Under the pieces are notes generated by a model, which worked only from the letters and a program-made list of their open reading frames with translations, did not search any database and was not told where the DNA came from. This document shows, one piece after another, positions 33,271-42,155 of a stretch of 64,000 nucleotides of DNA. A program made the position numbers and the translations under genes. Every line of letters starts with the position of its first letter. Position 1 is the first letter of the stretch. This DNA is from Aliiroseovarius sediminilitoris (GTDB taxonomy: Bacteria > Pseudomonadota > Alphaproteobacteria > Rhodobacterales > Rhodobacteraceae): the NCBI RefSeq assembly GCF_900109955.1, contig NZ_FOJB01000001.1, positions 744,001 through 808,000 of the forward strand. Reading direction: 5' to 3'.

Positions 33271-34094
33271 CGCAAATCCTCCAACCACTCGTGAATCGTT
33301 TCCAACGCTTCGGGTTCGTCCAGAAAAGGAACGTGACCACGGTCCGCAACGCGTCCATAGCGAAGGTCGGGGTTTCGGCGCCGCATCTCTTCGACGGTGC
33401 CATCGTTCAAAATGTCCGAGTTTTCCCCGTGGATCAACGCCACCGGCAGACCTTGCAGAGCATCGAAATAGGGCCAGAGGTCGGGCGCCGGTTGTGCGCC
33501 TGCTTCCAGAACAGCCTCGCGCAGGGCTGGGTCGTACCGGTTCTTCAGCCCGGTTTCGGTCTGCGAATACAGGTGACGCACTTCGGCGTTCCAACGCTGG
33601 GCCGGGACATTTCGAAAGCCCGCTGCTTCCATGATCTGGGCGCGTGCTTGGGCTGCGTCTTTGTAAAACCGGGCGGTTGGCTGGCGGCCTATGAAGCCCT
33701 TGATATAGTCCAGCCCGCGCGGGTCGATCACCGGGCCGATGTCGTTCAGGCACGCCCCCAGCAAACGGTTTTTCGCGGCAACGGCGATCCCCATCGCGAT
33801 CAACCCCCCGCGCGATGTGCCAAGGATCGCAGCCCGATCAATGCCCAGATGGTCCAGTAGCATCAGCGCGTCGTCGGCTTCCTGCGGAACGGTGTATGTC
33901 TGATACGGACCCCAATCCGACGCACCACGGCCGCGATAATCCATGCGGATCAAGCGGATACGTGACAGATGTGGGGCAACAAAATTGAAATCGTCCGAAT
34001 TGCGGGTCAGCCCGGACAGCGCCAAAACCGGCAGCCCTTCGCCTTCATCCCGATAGGCCAGCGTCAGGCCATCCCGTGCGATAAAGTTGTCCAT
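33267..34094 (-). CDS. Alpha/beta hydrolase
   Basis: A 275-residue alpha/beta hydrolase and the first gene of the six-gene operon. It shows an oxyanion-strand pattern (LALSGLTRN), the MDYRGRGASDWG segment, the nucleophile motif GTSRGG, and a C-terminal GRVADRGHVPFLDEPE with the catalytic His. The start at 34094 begins the conserved domain; an ATG 13 codons upstream is less likely. The substrate is unknown. It is translationally coupled to the dehydratase gene through a GTGA overlap and is separated by 142 bp from fabI upstream. Confidence 0.83.
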   Translation of the reverse strand: MDNFIARDGLTLAYRDEGEGLPVLALSGLTRNSDDFNFVAPHLSRIRLIRMDYRGRGASDWGPYQTYTVPQEADDALMLLDHLGIDRAAILGTSRGGLIAMGIAVAAKNRLLGACLNDIGPVIDPRGLDYIKGFIGRQPTARFYKDAAQARAQIMEAAGFRNVPAQRWNAEVRHLYSQTETGLKNRYDPALREAVLEAGAQPAPDLWPYFDALQGLPVALIHGENSDILNDGTVEEMRRRNPDLRYGRVADRGHVPFLDEPEALETIHEWLEDLR

Positions 34095-34236
34095 ATCCGT
34101 TCCCCGTCGAAACTTGTTTGCGCCAGTAAGCACCGGTTGGGAAAGGGGTGCAAGCAGAAGGCGTCGATGTCACCAGACCAAAACACTCGCCAAAGACGGC
34201 GGGTGTTCGGCAAGTCAGATAATGGTGATTTTCCGG

Positions 34237-35025
34237 TCAGAGATTCTCAGGCTGGGGCATCCCAAGCACATGAAAACCGCAATCGACGGTGATGATCTCG
34301 CCGGTTGTGCATGCGCCATATTCAGACGCCAGATAAACCGCAGTTCCCCCAATGCTTTCCAGCGTCGCGTTCTGCCGCATGGGCGAGTTTGCTTCCGTAT
34401 GTCGGAACGTCTTGCGCGCCCCGCCAATGGCCGCACCCGCAAGCGTTTTCATCGGGCCAGGGGAAATCGCATTCACGCGGATACCATCGGGGCCAAGGTC
34501 GTTGGCCAGATAGCGGACCGACGCCTCCAGCGCCGCCTTGGCCACCCCCATGACGTTATAGAACGGCGTCACACGGTTGGACCCGCCATAGGTCAGGGTC
34601 AGGATCGTGCCGCCGTCCGTCATCTTGGGCGCGGCGCGGCGCGCAACCTCGATCAAGGAATAGCAACTGATATCCATCGAGTTCTTGAAGTTTGCGCGGC
34701 TGGTATCGACGAACCGGCCCGTCAGTTCGTTCTTGTCGGAATAGGCAATGGCGTGGACCAGAAAGTCGATACTGTCCCACTTGGACCACAGCGCATCGAA
34801 CCCCCTGTCCAGCGCGTCGTCATTGGTCACATCCATATCAACCAAGAGATCAGACCCGACTGATGCCGCCAGTGGCTGAACACGTTGTCCGAACGCATCG
34901 CCCTGGTACGAAAACGCAAGCTCTGCACCTTCATTTGCCATCGCCTGCGCGATGCCCCACGCGATTGAACGGTTATTGGCAACCCCCATGATGAGGCCGC
35001 GTTTTCCTTGCATAAGCCCTGCCAT
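34237..35025 (-). CDS. fabI: Enoyl-ACP reductase
   Basis: A 262-residue SDR-type enoyl-ACP reductase catalysing the last step of each fatty acid elongation cycle with NADH. It shows the FabI-type opening GKRGLIMGVANNRSIAWGIA. The Tyr-x6-Lys pair appears as TPFYNVMGVAKAAL, in which Tyr and Lys are active-site residues, and NAISPGPMKTLA closes the cofactor site. It is third in the order fabA-fabB-fabI on the minus strand, 27 bp after fabB. Confidence 0.95.
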   Translation of the reverse strand: MAGLMQGKRGLIMGVANNRSIAWGIAQAMANEGAELAFSYQGDAFGQRVQPLAASVGSDLLVDMDVTNDDALDRGFDALWSKWDSIDFLVHAIAYSDKNELTGRFVDTSRANFKNSMDISCYSLIEVARRAAPKMTDGGTILTLTYGGSNRVTPFYNVMGVAKAALEASVRYLANDLGPDGIRVNAISPGPMKTLAGAAIGGARKTFRHTEANSPMRQNATLESIGGTAVYLASEYGACTTGEIITVDCGFHVLGMPQPENL

Positions 35026-35052
35026 GTCAGTCCCTCAATTCTGTTTCAATCA

Positions 35053-36282
35053 TCAGTCGCGATATTTGCTTAAAAGCATCGAGCCATTGGTCCCACCGAA
35101 CCCGAAACTGTTGGTCATCACAGTATCTAGCCCGGCGTTTTCGACAAGTTCGGTGGCAATCTCGGCGGGTTTGATGGCTGGGTCCAACTCCTCGACATTG
35201 ATCGAAGGTGTGATGAAATCGTGTTCCAGCATCAACAGGCAATACACGGCCTCTTGTGCGCCGGTGGCGCCCTGGCTGTGGCCCGTCATCGACTTCGTCG
35301 AGCTGATGGGCGGGGTTGTTCCCTCGCCGAAGACACGCCGCACGGCTTCCACTTCTCCGACATCACCAACGGGGGTCGAGGTGCCGTGGGCGTTTATATA
35401 TCCCACTTTTCGCGTATCAGGCAGGGATTGCAGGGCAAGCCGCATTGCACGTTCGCCGCCTTCACCCGACGGGGCAACCATGTCGTGGCCGTCCGACGTG
35501 GCACCATAGCCGGTGACTTCGGCATAGATCTTCGCACCGCGCGCTTTTGCGTGTTCAAGGTCCTCCAAGACCAATATTGCTCCACCACCTCCAATGACGA
35601 ACCCGTCGCGGTTCGCATCAAAAGCGCGCGACGCCTTTTCGGGCGTGTCATTGTATTTCGAAGACATCGCGCCCATCGCGTCAAACAGGCAAGACAAGGT
35701 CCAGTCGAGTTCCTCGCCCCCGCCTGCGAACATCATGTCCTGCTTGCCCATCATGATCTGCTCGGCTGCATTGCCGATGCAATGCAGCGACGTCGAACAG
35801 GCGGACGTGATCGAATAATTGATTCCCTTGATCTTGAACGCAGTCGCAAGGTTTGCGGAGATCGTCGACCCCATACATTTCGGCACCGCGAACGGCCCGA
35901 TCCGCTTGGTCGCCCCGGTCTTCAAGGCGGTCTGATGCGCGGCAAACATCGCACTGGTCGATGGTCCGCCCGACCCGGCAACCAGCCCTGTGCGCGGGTT
36001 CACGATGTCATCCTCGCCCAGCCCGGCATCGGCAATCGCCTGGGTCATCGCGATATGCGCATAGGCCGCACCTGGCCCCATGAACCGAAGCGCGCGCTTG
36101 TCCACATGCGCGGAAATGTCGATATCGGGTTTGCCGGCAACCTGGCTGCGGAACCCGTGGTCGATCATGTCCTGATTGGCGGTGATGCCGGATTTGCCAG
36201 CCTTGAGCGAGGCCAGAACCTCGTTCTTGTTGTTCCCGATGGCCGAGACGATGCCCAGACCGGTAACGACGACACGACGCAT
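35053..36282 (-). CDS. fabB: Beta-ketoacyl-ACP synthase I
   Basis: A 409-residue condensing enzyme required, with FabA, for unsaturated fatty acid synthesis. The catalytic Cys is in [13 protein letters not shown] near residue 163. The two histidines are in [11 protein letters not shown] and [10 protein letters not shown], and the opening [17 protein letters not shown] is standard. FabB rather than FabF is supported by the adjacency to fabA. It lies 62 bp after fabA and is presumably co-transcribed with fabA and fabI. Confidence 0.95.
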   Translation of the reverse strand: MRRVVVTGLGIVSAIGNNKNEVLASLKAGKSGITANQDMIDHGFRSQVAGKPDIDISAHVDKRALRFMGPGAAYAHIAMTQAIADAGLGEDDIVNPRTGLVAGSGGPSTSAMFAAHQTALKTGATKRIGPFAVPKCMGSTISANLATAFKIKGINYSITSACSTSLHCIGNAAEQIMMGKQDMMFAGGGEELDWTLSCLFDAMGAMSSKYNDTPEKASRAFDANRDGFVIGGGGAILVLEDLEHAKARGAKIYAEVTGYGATSDGHDMVAPSGEGGERAMRLALQSLPDTRKVGYINAHGTSTPVGDVGEVEAVRRVFGEGTTPPISSTKSMTGHSQGATGAQEAVYCLLMLEHDFITPSINVEELDPAIKPAEIATELVENAGLDTVMTNSFGFGGTNGSMLLSKYRD

Positions 36283-36344
36283 ATGCGCACTCCTTCGCGT
36301 GCCAGTGGCAGGCAGCGCCCGACACCGGAAATCCTGTTGTCCCG

Positions 36345-36854
36345 TCAGCTTTCCGACAGGGCGACTTTCATATCCTTGACCTGATAGATCACTTCTCCGT
36401 CGGCTTCCACAATCCCGTCAGCAACGCCCATGGTCAACCGCCGGGTCTGGATCGCCTTGGTGAAATCGATCTTGTAGGTCAGCATCTTGCGATCCGGACG
36501 CACCATGCCGGTCAGTTTGACCTCGCCCACACCCAGCGCATACCCGCGCCCCTGCCAGCCGCGCCAGCCCAGATTGAAGCCCGTAAGTTGCCACAAGCCA
36601 TCAAGCCCAAGGCAGCCGGGCATGATCGGATTGCCGGGGAAGTGACAGTCAAAGAACCAAAGGTCGGGGGTGATGTCGAACTCGGCAATCACATGCCCTT
36701 TGCCATGCGCTCCGCCATCCCCTGAAATATCCGTAATGCGGTCCATCATCAGCATAGGGGGGGCCGGAAGCTGTGCATTGCCGGGGCCAAACAACTCGCC
36801 CCGCGCACATTTCAGAAGACCTTCCTTATCGAAACTCGTCGGATAATCCGCCAT
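36345..36854 (-). CDS. fabA: 3-hydroxydecanoyl-ACP dehydratase/isomerase
   Basis: A 169-residue hot-dog-fold enzyme that dehydrates 3-hydroxydecanoyl-ACP and isomerises the product to the cis-3 form, starting unsaturated fatty acid synthesis. The active-site His is in [20 protein letters not shown], with the catalytic Asp in the same stretch. The ATG at 36854 begins [14 protein letters not shown]; an upstream extension is Pro-rich shadow. It heads the fabA-fabB-fabI string and is divergent from irr, with 204 bp between starts. Confidence 0.95.
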   Translation of the reverse strand: MADYPTSFDKEGLLKCARGELFGPGNAQLPAPPMLMMDRITDISGDGGAHGKGHVIAEFDITPDLWFFDCHFPGNPIMPGCLGLDGLWQLTGFNLGWRGWQGRGYALGVGEVKLTGMVRPDRKMLTYKIDFTKAIQTRRLTMGVADGIVEADGEVIYQVKDMKVALSES

Positions 36855-36987
36855 TCCCTCCGCCCCATATCTTGTATTTTCCTTCCCTTCACCCTCTATC
36901 ACCCGGCCCAAGCCGGACGCAAGGGCAGGCGGAGGGTGAGGGGCGGGCGGGCGCGGCAGCGCAGCCACACTGCCCGATCAGAATTAA

Positions 36988-37017
36988 TTGGCACTTTGCC
37001 GCCTCAGCCCCTATATT
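36988..37017 (+). promoter_or_regulatory. Candidate irr promoter
   Basis: TTGGCA (36988-36993), 18 bp spacer, TATATT (37012-37017), 42 bp before the irr start codon. The flanking AATTAATT (36982-36989) overlaps the -35 element and might be part of a regulator site. Confidence 0.45.
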
Positions 37018-37058
37018 CAACATGGACTTTTGATCACAGCGGACGAGACGACGACCCG

Positions 37059-37475
37059 ATGGACCAAAACGGTGACACGACCGAAGCGACATGGCTGGCA
37101 AGCGCAGGCCTGCGTCCGACGCGGCAAAGGCTTTCGTTGGCGCAGCTTCTGATTGGCGACGGTCAGCATCGGCACGTGACTGCGGAAAGCCTGTATGAGG
37201 CGTCGCGCGACAGCGATGAACGGGTCTCGCTTGCCACGGTCTATAATACACTTCGCGTGTTCTCGGAAGCCGGGCTTCTGCGCGAGATCACGGTGAATGG
37301 TGCCCGCAGCTATTTCGACACCAATGTCACCAATCACCCGCATTTTTTCTGGGAAGACACAGAAGAATTGATGGATGCGCCGGACGAGGACCTCAAAATC
37401 TCGCAACTCCCCACAGCGCCCGCCGGGACTGAGATTGCAAAGGTCGATGTGGTGATCCGGTTGCGCCGGAAATAA
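37059..37475 (+). CDS. irr: Iron response regulator Irr (Fur family)
   Basis: A 138-residue Fur-superfamily regulator. The winged helix spans about residues 15-90 (GLRPTRQRLSLAQLLIGDGQ, then SLATVYNTLRVFSEAGLLRE). It has the Irr-type segment TNHPHFFWEDTEELMD and lacks the C-x2-C zinc pairs of Fur and Zur, which supports Irr. In alphaproteobacteria Irr responds to haem and represses or activates iron genes under low iron. The ATG at 37059 begins the conserved part. It is divergent from fabA, and a structured repeat lies 10 bp after its stop. Confidence 0.88.
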   Translation: MDQNGDTTEATWLASAGLRPTRQRLSLAQLLIGDGQHRHVTAESLYEASRDSDERVSLATVYNTLRVFSEAGLLREITVNGARSYFDTNVTNHPHFFWEDTEELMDAPDEDLKISQLPTAPAGTEIAKVDVVIRLRRK

Positions 37476-37485
37476 ACGCAAACCT

Positions 37486-37551
37486 GTTTCTTCTGGCCAA
37501 AAATATCCTGGGGTGAGGGGCAAAGCCCCTCGGACGCGCGCACAGCGCGCG
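37486..37551 (+). repeat. Dispersed structured repeat, copy C (core plus two triloop stem-loops)
   Basis: The core is GTTTCTTCTGGCC, AA, AAATATCCTGGGGTGAG (37486-37517). Two stem-loops follow: GAGGGGC-AAA-GCCCCTC (37515-37531) and CGCGCGC-ACA-GCGCGCG (37535-37551). It lies between the convergent irr and slyD genes, in the irr orientation, starting 10 bp past the irr stop. Confidence 0.8.
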
Positions 37552-37571
37552 CCCTGTTCAATCAAGGCCGC

Positions 37572-38000
37572 TCAGGCAACGCTGACCACCTCGAAGTCGA
37601 AGATCAGCGTTTGACCGGCCAGCGCGTGATTGGCGTCCAGCGTCACGCTTTCCTCTGTCATCTCAGTCACTGTCACCGGAACCGGTTGGCCCTGTTGCCC
37701 GGTCATTTGAAGTTGCAAACCGACCTCAAGCGGAATTTCCGCCGGAATATCACCGCGCGGCACTTCCAGAAGCGCCTCTTCCTGACGCGGGCCATAGGCT
37801 TCTTCCGGGGCGATGGTGACCTGCTTCTTCTCGCCAACGGCCATACCCGGCAGGGCCTTGTCCAAGCCCGGAATAATCATGCCAGACCCGACCGTGAATT
37901 CCAACGGATCGCGACCTTCGGAGCTGTCGAATACGGTGCCGTCTTCAAGCGTGCCAGTGTAGTGAATGCGCACGGTTGCGCCGGATGTGACTTCGGTCAT
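37572..38000 (-). CDS. slyD: FKBP-type peptidyl-prolyl isomerase, SlyD-like
   Basis: A 142-residue SlyD-type protein with an FKBP fold (VRIHYTGTLEDGTVFDSSEG, then GLDKALPGMAVGEKK) and an inserted IF chaperone flap (VPRGDIPAEIPLEVGLQLQM). It catalyses proline isomerisation and aids folding in the cytoplasm. It lacks the His- and Cys-rich metal-binding tail of the enteric SlyD and ends shortly after ALAGQTLIFDFEVVSVA. It is convergent with irr. Confidence 0.88.
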   Translation of the reverse strand: MTEVTSGATVRIHYTGTLEDGTVFDSSEGRDPLEFTVGSGMIIPGLDKALPGMAVGEKKQVTIAPEEAYGPRQEEALLEVPRGDIPAEIPLEVGLQLQMTGQQGQPVPVTVTEMTEESVTLDANHALAGQTLIFDFEVVSVA

Positions 38001-38119
38001 AAATGCCTCGTAATGTAAGGGGGGATTGGTGGACGAGGCCGCTTGCTGCGCGGGTGCTCGTGTGATGGGCCGACCCTAAAGGTTTGAAACGGGATGTAAA
38101 GGGAGGCGTCTTCAGATGC

Positions 38120-38983
38120 CTAAAACCACTGCCCCGGTTCCATCAGCCCAAGGTCCAGAAGTTGTTGCGACGTCCATTTGAATTGGGTCGAATTGTGCCA
38201 CTTGAAGCTTGAAATCTCGAAGGTTGATCCCGCATTGGATTTCAACGCCTTGGCGGTTCGAAAGCTGGCGATCGCGACCGTGATATTGTTATGCCACGGG
38301 CAGGCATAGGTATTGTATTCTTCATCGCTGAAGGTGTGGTTGGGACGCAGCTTCAGTCCCTTCTTCGCGCGAAAGACCGAGATTCGGTCGATTTTCCGGC
38401 GCGCGGTCGGAATGTGTTCCTCGAACCGCCAACGCAGCCCCCCAAAGAAGTCCAACTGACGTTCGCGCGGGGTGCCGTCTTCGTCAGGGCGACCCAATGC
38501 GTAATAGCCGGACTTGTCCAGAAAGGCATGATCCAGCGCCACAGCATTGGGATGCCGCGACAAATCGTCGGCATAAAGATCGACAACATAGGTCAGCACC
38601 GCGTCGCGGCGTTCTTCCGCATGAAAGGCCAGAAGCTCTCCGATAGACCGTGTTTCGCAGAATGGATAAAACAGATACTCGGCGTTGAAACAGTAGTAGA
38701 GCCAGATGCCGGGCGCGGCGTCGATGACTTTGTTGACCGCGTGTTCCAAAGCCCCTTCGTGGGCGATCACATAAGGGATCCGGTGGATCGTCTTCTCCAG
38801 CGCGTCGGGCAGGTCCAGCACGTCAGGAGCGAACACCAGAATCTCGGAAAATCCGGCATTCTGGTGGTGGGTGATGGTGCTGTCCACCTCAACCAGATCT
38901 TCAACGAAGATCATCGCGACAGGCCCTTTGGCCAGTGCCTTGGCACCGGTGCTCAGGAAATCTGTCAGGCCATCATACCGCAT
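38120..38983 (-). CDS. Conserved protein, possibly glycosyltransferase-like
   Basis: A 287-residue cytoplasmic-looking protein without signal peptide. The first ~100 residues alternate strand and helix in a Rossmann-like way (GPVAMIFVEDLVEVDSTITH, ILVFAPDVLDLP, IPYVIAHEGALEHAVNKVID), which fits a nucleotide-sugar-binding fold of GT2-like proteins. No DxD motif is obvious. Aromatic-rich segments follow (GIWLYYCFNAEYLFYPFCET and LDFFGGLRWRFEEH). I recall similar proteins in Rhodobacterales annotated as glycosyltransferase family 2, but the assignment is weak. It is divergent from miaB and has no polysaccharide genes nearby. Confidence 0.5.
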   Translation of the reverse strand: MRYDGLTDFLSTGAKALAKGPVAMIFVEDLVEVDSTITHHQNAGFSEILVFAPDVLDLPDALEKTIHRIPYVIAHEGALEHAVNKVIDAAPGIWLYYCFNAEYLFYPFCETRSIGELLAFHAEERRDAVLTYVVDLYADDLSRHPNAVALDHAFLDKSGYYALGRPDEDGTPRERQLDFFGGLRWRFEEHIPTARRKIDRISVFRAKKGLKLRPNHTFSDEEYNTYACPWHNNITVAIASFRTAKALKSNAGSTFEISSFKWHNSTQFKWTSQQLLDLGLMEPGQWF

Positions 38984-39130
38984 CGTGCGCTCTTCCCAAC
39001 CACAGGATTCTGCGGCATCTGCGCCAAAATGCTATGAAATCAAAGCCTTTTGCAAGCGTTGCGGCATGTTCCGCTTTGCTATAGGACACGGGACCTGATC
39101 CACAGCCTTATCCAGCAGGAAATGCGCGTC

Positions 39131-40462
39131 ATGTCCGACCAGAAAAAACTCTTCATTCGCACCTATGGCTGCCAGATGAATGTCTATGACAGCGAACGTA
39201 TGGCCGAGGCGCTGGGCGCGGATGGCTATATCGAAACCGACACGCCGGATGATGCGGATATGATCCTGCTCAATACCTGTCATATTCGCGAGAAAGCGGC
39301 CGAGAAGGTCTACTCCGAGCTTGGTCGCTTCAAAGGTCTGAAGGCGGACAAACCCGATCTGAAAATCGGCGTGGCGGGTTGCGTGGCGCAGGCCGAGGGC
39401 CAAGAGATCATGCGCCGCCAGCCGCTGGTCGATCTGGTGGTCGGTCCGCAAACCTATCACCGCCTGCCACAGATGATGGCGCAGGTGGCGAAAGGCGAAA
39501 AGGCGATGGACACCGATTTTCCCGAGGAAGACAAGTTTGAACACCTGCCCGGGCGGCACGGGGCCAAGAAAGCCATGCGCAACCCGTCGGCGTTTCTGAC
39601 CGTGCAGGAAGGCTGCGACAAGTTCTGCGCCTTCTGCGTCGTGCCTTATACACGTGGAGCCGAAGTCAGCCGCCCGGTTGACCGCATCTTGCGCGAAGCG
39701 CACGATCTGGTTGAGCGTGGCGTGCGCGAAATCACCCTTCTGGGGCAGAACGTCAACGCCTATCACGGTGCAGGCGAGGGGGGCGATTGGTCGCTGGCGC
39801 GCCTGATCTGGGCGCTCGACACGATTGACGGGTTGGAGCGAATCCGCTTCACCACGTCGCATCCGAATGACATGAATGATGATCTGATCGAAGCGCACGG
39901 CACATGTGCGAAGCTGATGCCCTATCTGCATCTACCCGTGCAATCCGGGTCCGACAAGATACTGAAACGGATGAACCGCAGCCATACCGCCGACAGCTAT
40001 CTGCGCCTGATCGAACGCATCCGCGAAGCGCGCCCCGATATTCTGCTGTCGGGCGATTTCATTGTCGGCTTCCCCGAAGAAGATGATCAGGATTTCGAGG
40101 ATACGATGTCCCTGATCCGCGAAGTGAATTACGGACAGGCCTATAGCTTCAAATATTCGACCCGTCCCGGCACCCCGGCGGCAGAGCGTGCGCTTGTGGA
40201 CGATGCAGTGGCGACAGATCGTCTGCACCGCTTGCAGGCACTTCTGACGGACCAGCAACGCAGCATTCAGCAGAGCATGGTCGGCAAAGAAGTCGGTGTG
40301 CTGTTTGAAAAGAAAGGGCGGCTTGACGGGCAGATGGTAGGTAAATCCGACCATCTTCATGCCGTGCATGTCCATGCCCCGGACGGGCAGGTCGGAGAGC
40401 TGCGGCGTGTGAAGATCGTAGAAAGCAGCACCAACTCGCTTGCGGGCGAATTGGTTGTGTAG
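39131..40462 (+). CDS. miaB: tRNA-2-methylthio-N6-dimethylallyladenosine synthase
   Basis: A 443-residue radical-SAM methylthiotransferase acting on i6A37 of tRNA. The N-terminal UPF0004 domain carries the auxiliary-cluster cysteines ([26 protein letters not shown]). The radical-SAM cluster CDKFCAFC follows in the middle, and a TRAM domain closes the chain. The ATG at 39131 was chosen as the start of [13 protein letters not shown]; an in-frame ATG three codons upstream is possible. It is first in a run with phoH, ybeY, corC and lnt. Confidence 0.96.
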   Translation: MSDQKKLFIRTYGCQMNVYDSERMAEALGADGYIETDTPDDADMILLNTCHIREKAAEKVYSELGRFKGLKADKPDLKIGVAGCVAQAEGQEIMRRQPLVDLVVGPQTYHRLPQMMAQVAKGEKAMDTDFPEEDKFEHLPGRHGAKKAMRNPSAFLTVQEGCDKFCAFCVVPYTRGAEVSRPVDRILREAHDLVERGVREITLLGQNVNAYHGAGEGGDWSLARLIWALDTIDGLERIRFTTSHPNDMNDDLIEAHGTCAKLMPYLHLPVQSGSDKILKRMNRSHTADSYLRLIERIREARPDILLSGDFIVGFPEEDDQDFEDTMSLIREVNYGQAYSFKYSTRPGTPAAERALVDDAVATDRLHRLQALLTDQQRSIQQSMVGKEVGVLFEKKGRLDGQMVGKSDHLHAVHVHAPDGQVGELRRVKIVESSTNSLAGELVV

Positions 40463-40571
40463 GCTCGCCTCCGCTATTGTGTCGAATTCGTGAAGATTTT
40501 CGAAGGGGGCTTGCGCCCGCCTTCCGCACTTGGCACCATCACCCCATAGGATCTGACCAGGAGACCCCGTA

Positions 40572-41624
40572 TTGGGATTTGAAAACCTGACCGCTGCGCC
40601 CGACGCCTCGACGGCCGAAGAAGCGCTGCTTGAATTTCCCGACAACCGCCTGTTGATCGACCTGTGCGGTGAGTTTGACAAAAACCTGACCCATATCGAA
40701 AGCCATCTGGGCGTGCAGATCGTGCGACGCGGCAATCAGCTTGCCGTGTTTGGCGAAGCCAGTGCGCGCACGAAAGCCGTCGAAGTGTTGCAAGCACTGT
40801 ATCAGCGTCTGGAAAGCGGCAAGGGAATCGAAGCCGGTGACATCGACGCCGAGATTCGCATGGGCGGGTCGGACGAGGGCACCGGCACCCGCGACGGCGA
40901 CCAGATGGAGATGTTCAAGGGTGGCGCGGTCGAGATCAAGACCCGCAAGAAAACAGTTGAACCGCGCACCGAGGCGCAGAAAGCCTATGTTCAGAACCTG
41001 TTTCAGAACGAACTGGCCTTCGGGATTGGCCCGGCTGGCACCGGCAAGACCTATCTGGCCGTGGCCGTGGGCGTGAACATGTTTCTGGGGGGGCATGTGG
41101 ATCGCTTGATCCTTAGCCGCCCGGCGGTGGAAGCAGGCGAAAAGCTGGGCTATCTGCCCGGCGACATGAAGGACAAGGTCGATCCCTACATGCAGCCGCT
41201 TTACGACGCGTTGAATGATTTTCTGCCCGGTAAACAGGTGGCCAAGCTGATCGAAGAAAAGCGGATCGAGATCGCGCCATTGGCCTTCATGCGCGGGCGC
41301 ACCTTGGCAAACGCCTATGTCGTGCTGGATGAAGCGCAGAACGCGACGACCATGCAGATGAAGATGTTTTTGACCCGGCTGGGCGAAGGCTCGCGCATGG
41401 TGATCACCGGCGACCGCACTCAGATTGATCTGCCACGTGGTGTCGATAGCGGGTTGCGTGACGCCGAGGGACTGTTGAAAGGCATCGACAAGATCGCATT
41501 CAACTACTTCACCTCGAAAGACGTTGTGCGCCATCCGCTTGTCGCCAGGATCATCGAGGCTTATGACGAGGCGGCGCAGAAAGCGATGGCCAAAAAGACA
41601 GAGCGCGAGCGGCGCGATCGCTGA
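40572..41624 (+). CDS. phoH: PhoH family protein (PhoH-like ATPase)
   Basis: A 350-residue P-loop ATPase of the PhoH/YbeZ type, linked with YbeY in RNA metabolism. The N-terminal ~100 residues form a KH-like region. Walker A is GIGPAGTGKTYLAVAV, and Walker B is YVVLDEAQNATT. The start appears to be TTG (40572) with AGGAG eight bases before it, since no ATG exists near the conserved N terminus (GFENLTAAPDAS). The stop lies one base before the ybeY ATG, showing tight coupling. Confidence 0.92.
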   Translation: MGFENLTAAPDASTAEEALLEFPDNRLLIDLCGEFDKNLTHIESHLGVQIVRRGNQLAVFGEASARTKAVEVLQALYQRLESGKGIEAGDIDAEIRMGGSDEGTGTRDGDQMEMFKGGAVEIKTRKKTVEPRTEAQKAYVQNLFQNELAFGIGPAGTGKTYLAVAVGVNMFLGGHVDRLILSRPAVEAGEKLGYLPGDMKDKVDPYMQPLYDALNDFLPGKQVAKLIEEKRIEIAPLAFMRGRTLANAYVVLDEAQNATTMQMKMFLTRLGEGSRMVITGDRTQIDLPRGVDSGLRDAEGLLKGIDKIAFNYFTSKDVVRHPLVARIIEAYDEAAQKAMAKKTERERRDR

Positions 41625-41625
41625 T

Positions 41626-42120
41626 ATGAACGTTGAACTGGTGATCGAAGATGAACGCTGGATAGCGGCGGAACTGGACCTGTTGGCTGGTCAGGCAGCG
41701 CTGGCCGTGACCGATCATCTATCCCTGACGCCGCCCGACGGCGAGGTGTTCGAGGTCAGTCTGCTGGCCTGTGATGATACACGGATCGCCGCGCTGAATG
41801 GTGACTTTCGCAAAAATCCCGCGCCGACCAACGTTCTGTCCTGGCCGTCCGAAGATCGGGCGACCGACCAGCCCGGCGGCGCACCGCATCCGCCATCGGG
41901 CCCGGAACTCGGCGATATAGCCATTGCATATGACACCTGTCAGCGCGAAGCTGCTGCGCAGGGTAAGAAATTCCCCGCTCATGTGACCCATTTATTGGTC
42001 CATGGGATATTGCATCTGTTGGGTTATGATCACATAGACGACAAAGATGCAGCCCTGATGGAGGGGCTGGAGGTTGAAATCCTTGGCAAGATGGGCATTT
42101 CAGACCCATATGAAGGATAA
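41626..42120 (+). CDS. ybeY: Endoribonuclease YbeY (rRNA maturation factor)
   Basis: A 164-residue zinc-dependent single-strand endoribonuclease involved in 16S rRNA 3' maturation and ribosome quality control. The zinc motif H-x3-H-x5-H is complete in HLLVHGILHLLGYDH. The central domain includes LNGDFRKNPAPTNVLSWP. The ATG at 41626 immediately follows phoH; longer readings in the same frame run into phoH. It lies between phoH and corC, the conserved order for this cluster. Confidence 0.95.
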   Translation: MNVELVIEDERWIAAELDLLAGQAALAVTDHLSLTPPDGEVFEVSLLACDDTRIAALNGDFRKNPAPTNVLSWPSEDRATDQPGGAPHPPSGPELGDIAIAYDTCQREAAAQGKKFPAHVTHLLVHGILHLLGYDHIDDKDAALMEGLEVEILGKMGISDPYEG

Positions 42121-42155
42121 CCTGCGCAATTTCGCGCGAATATGGAAAAGGAAAG

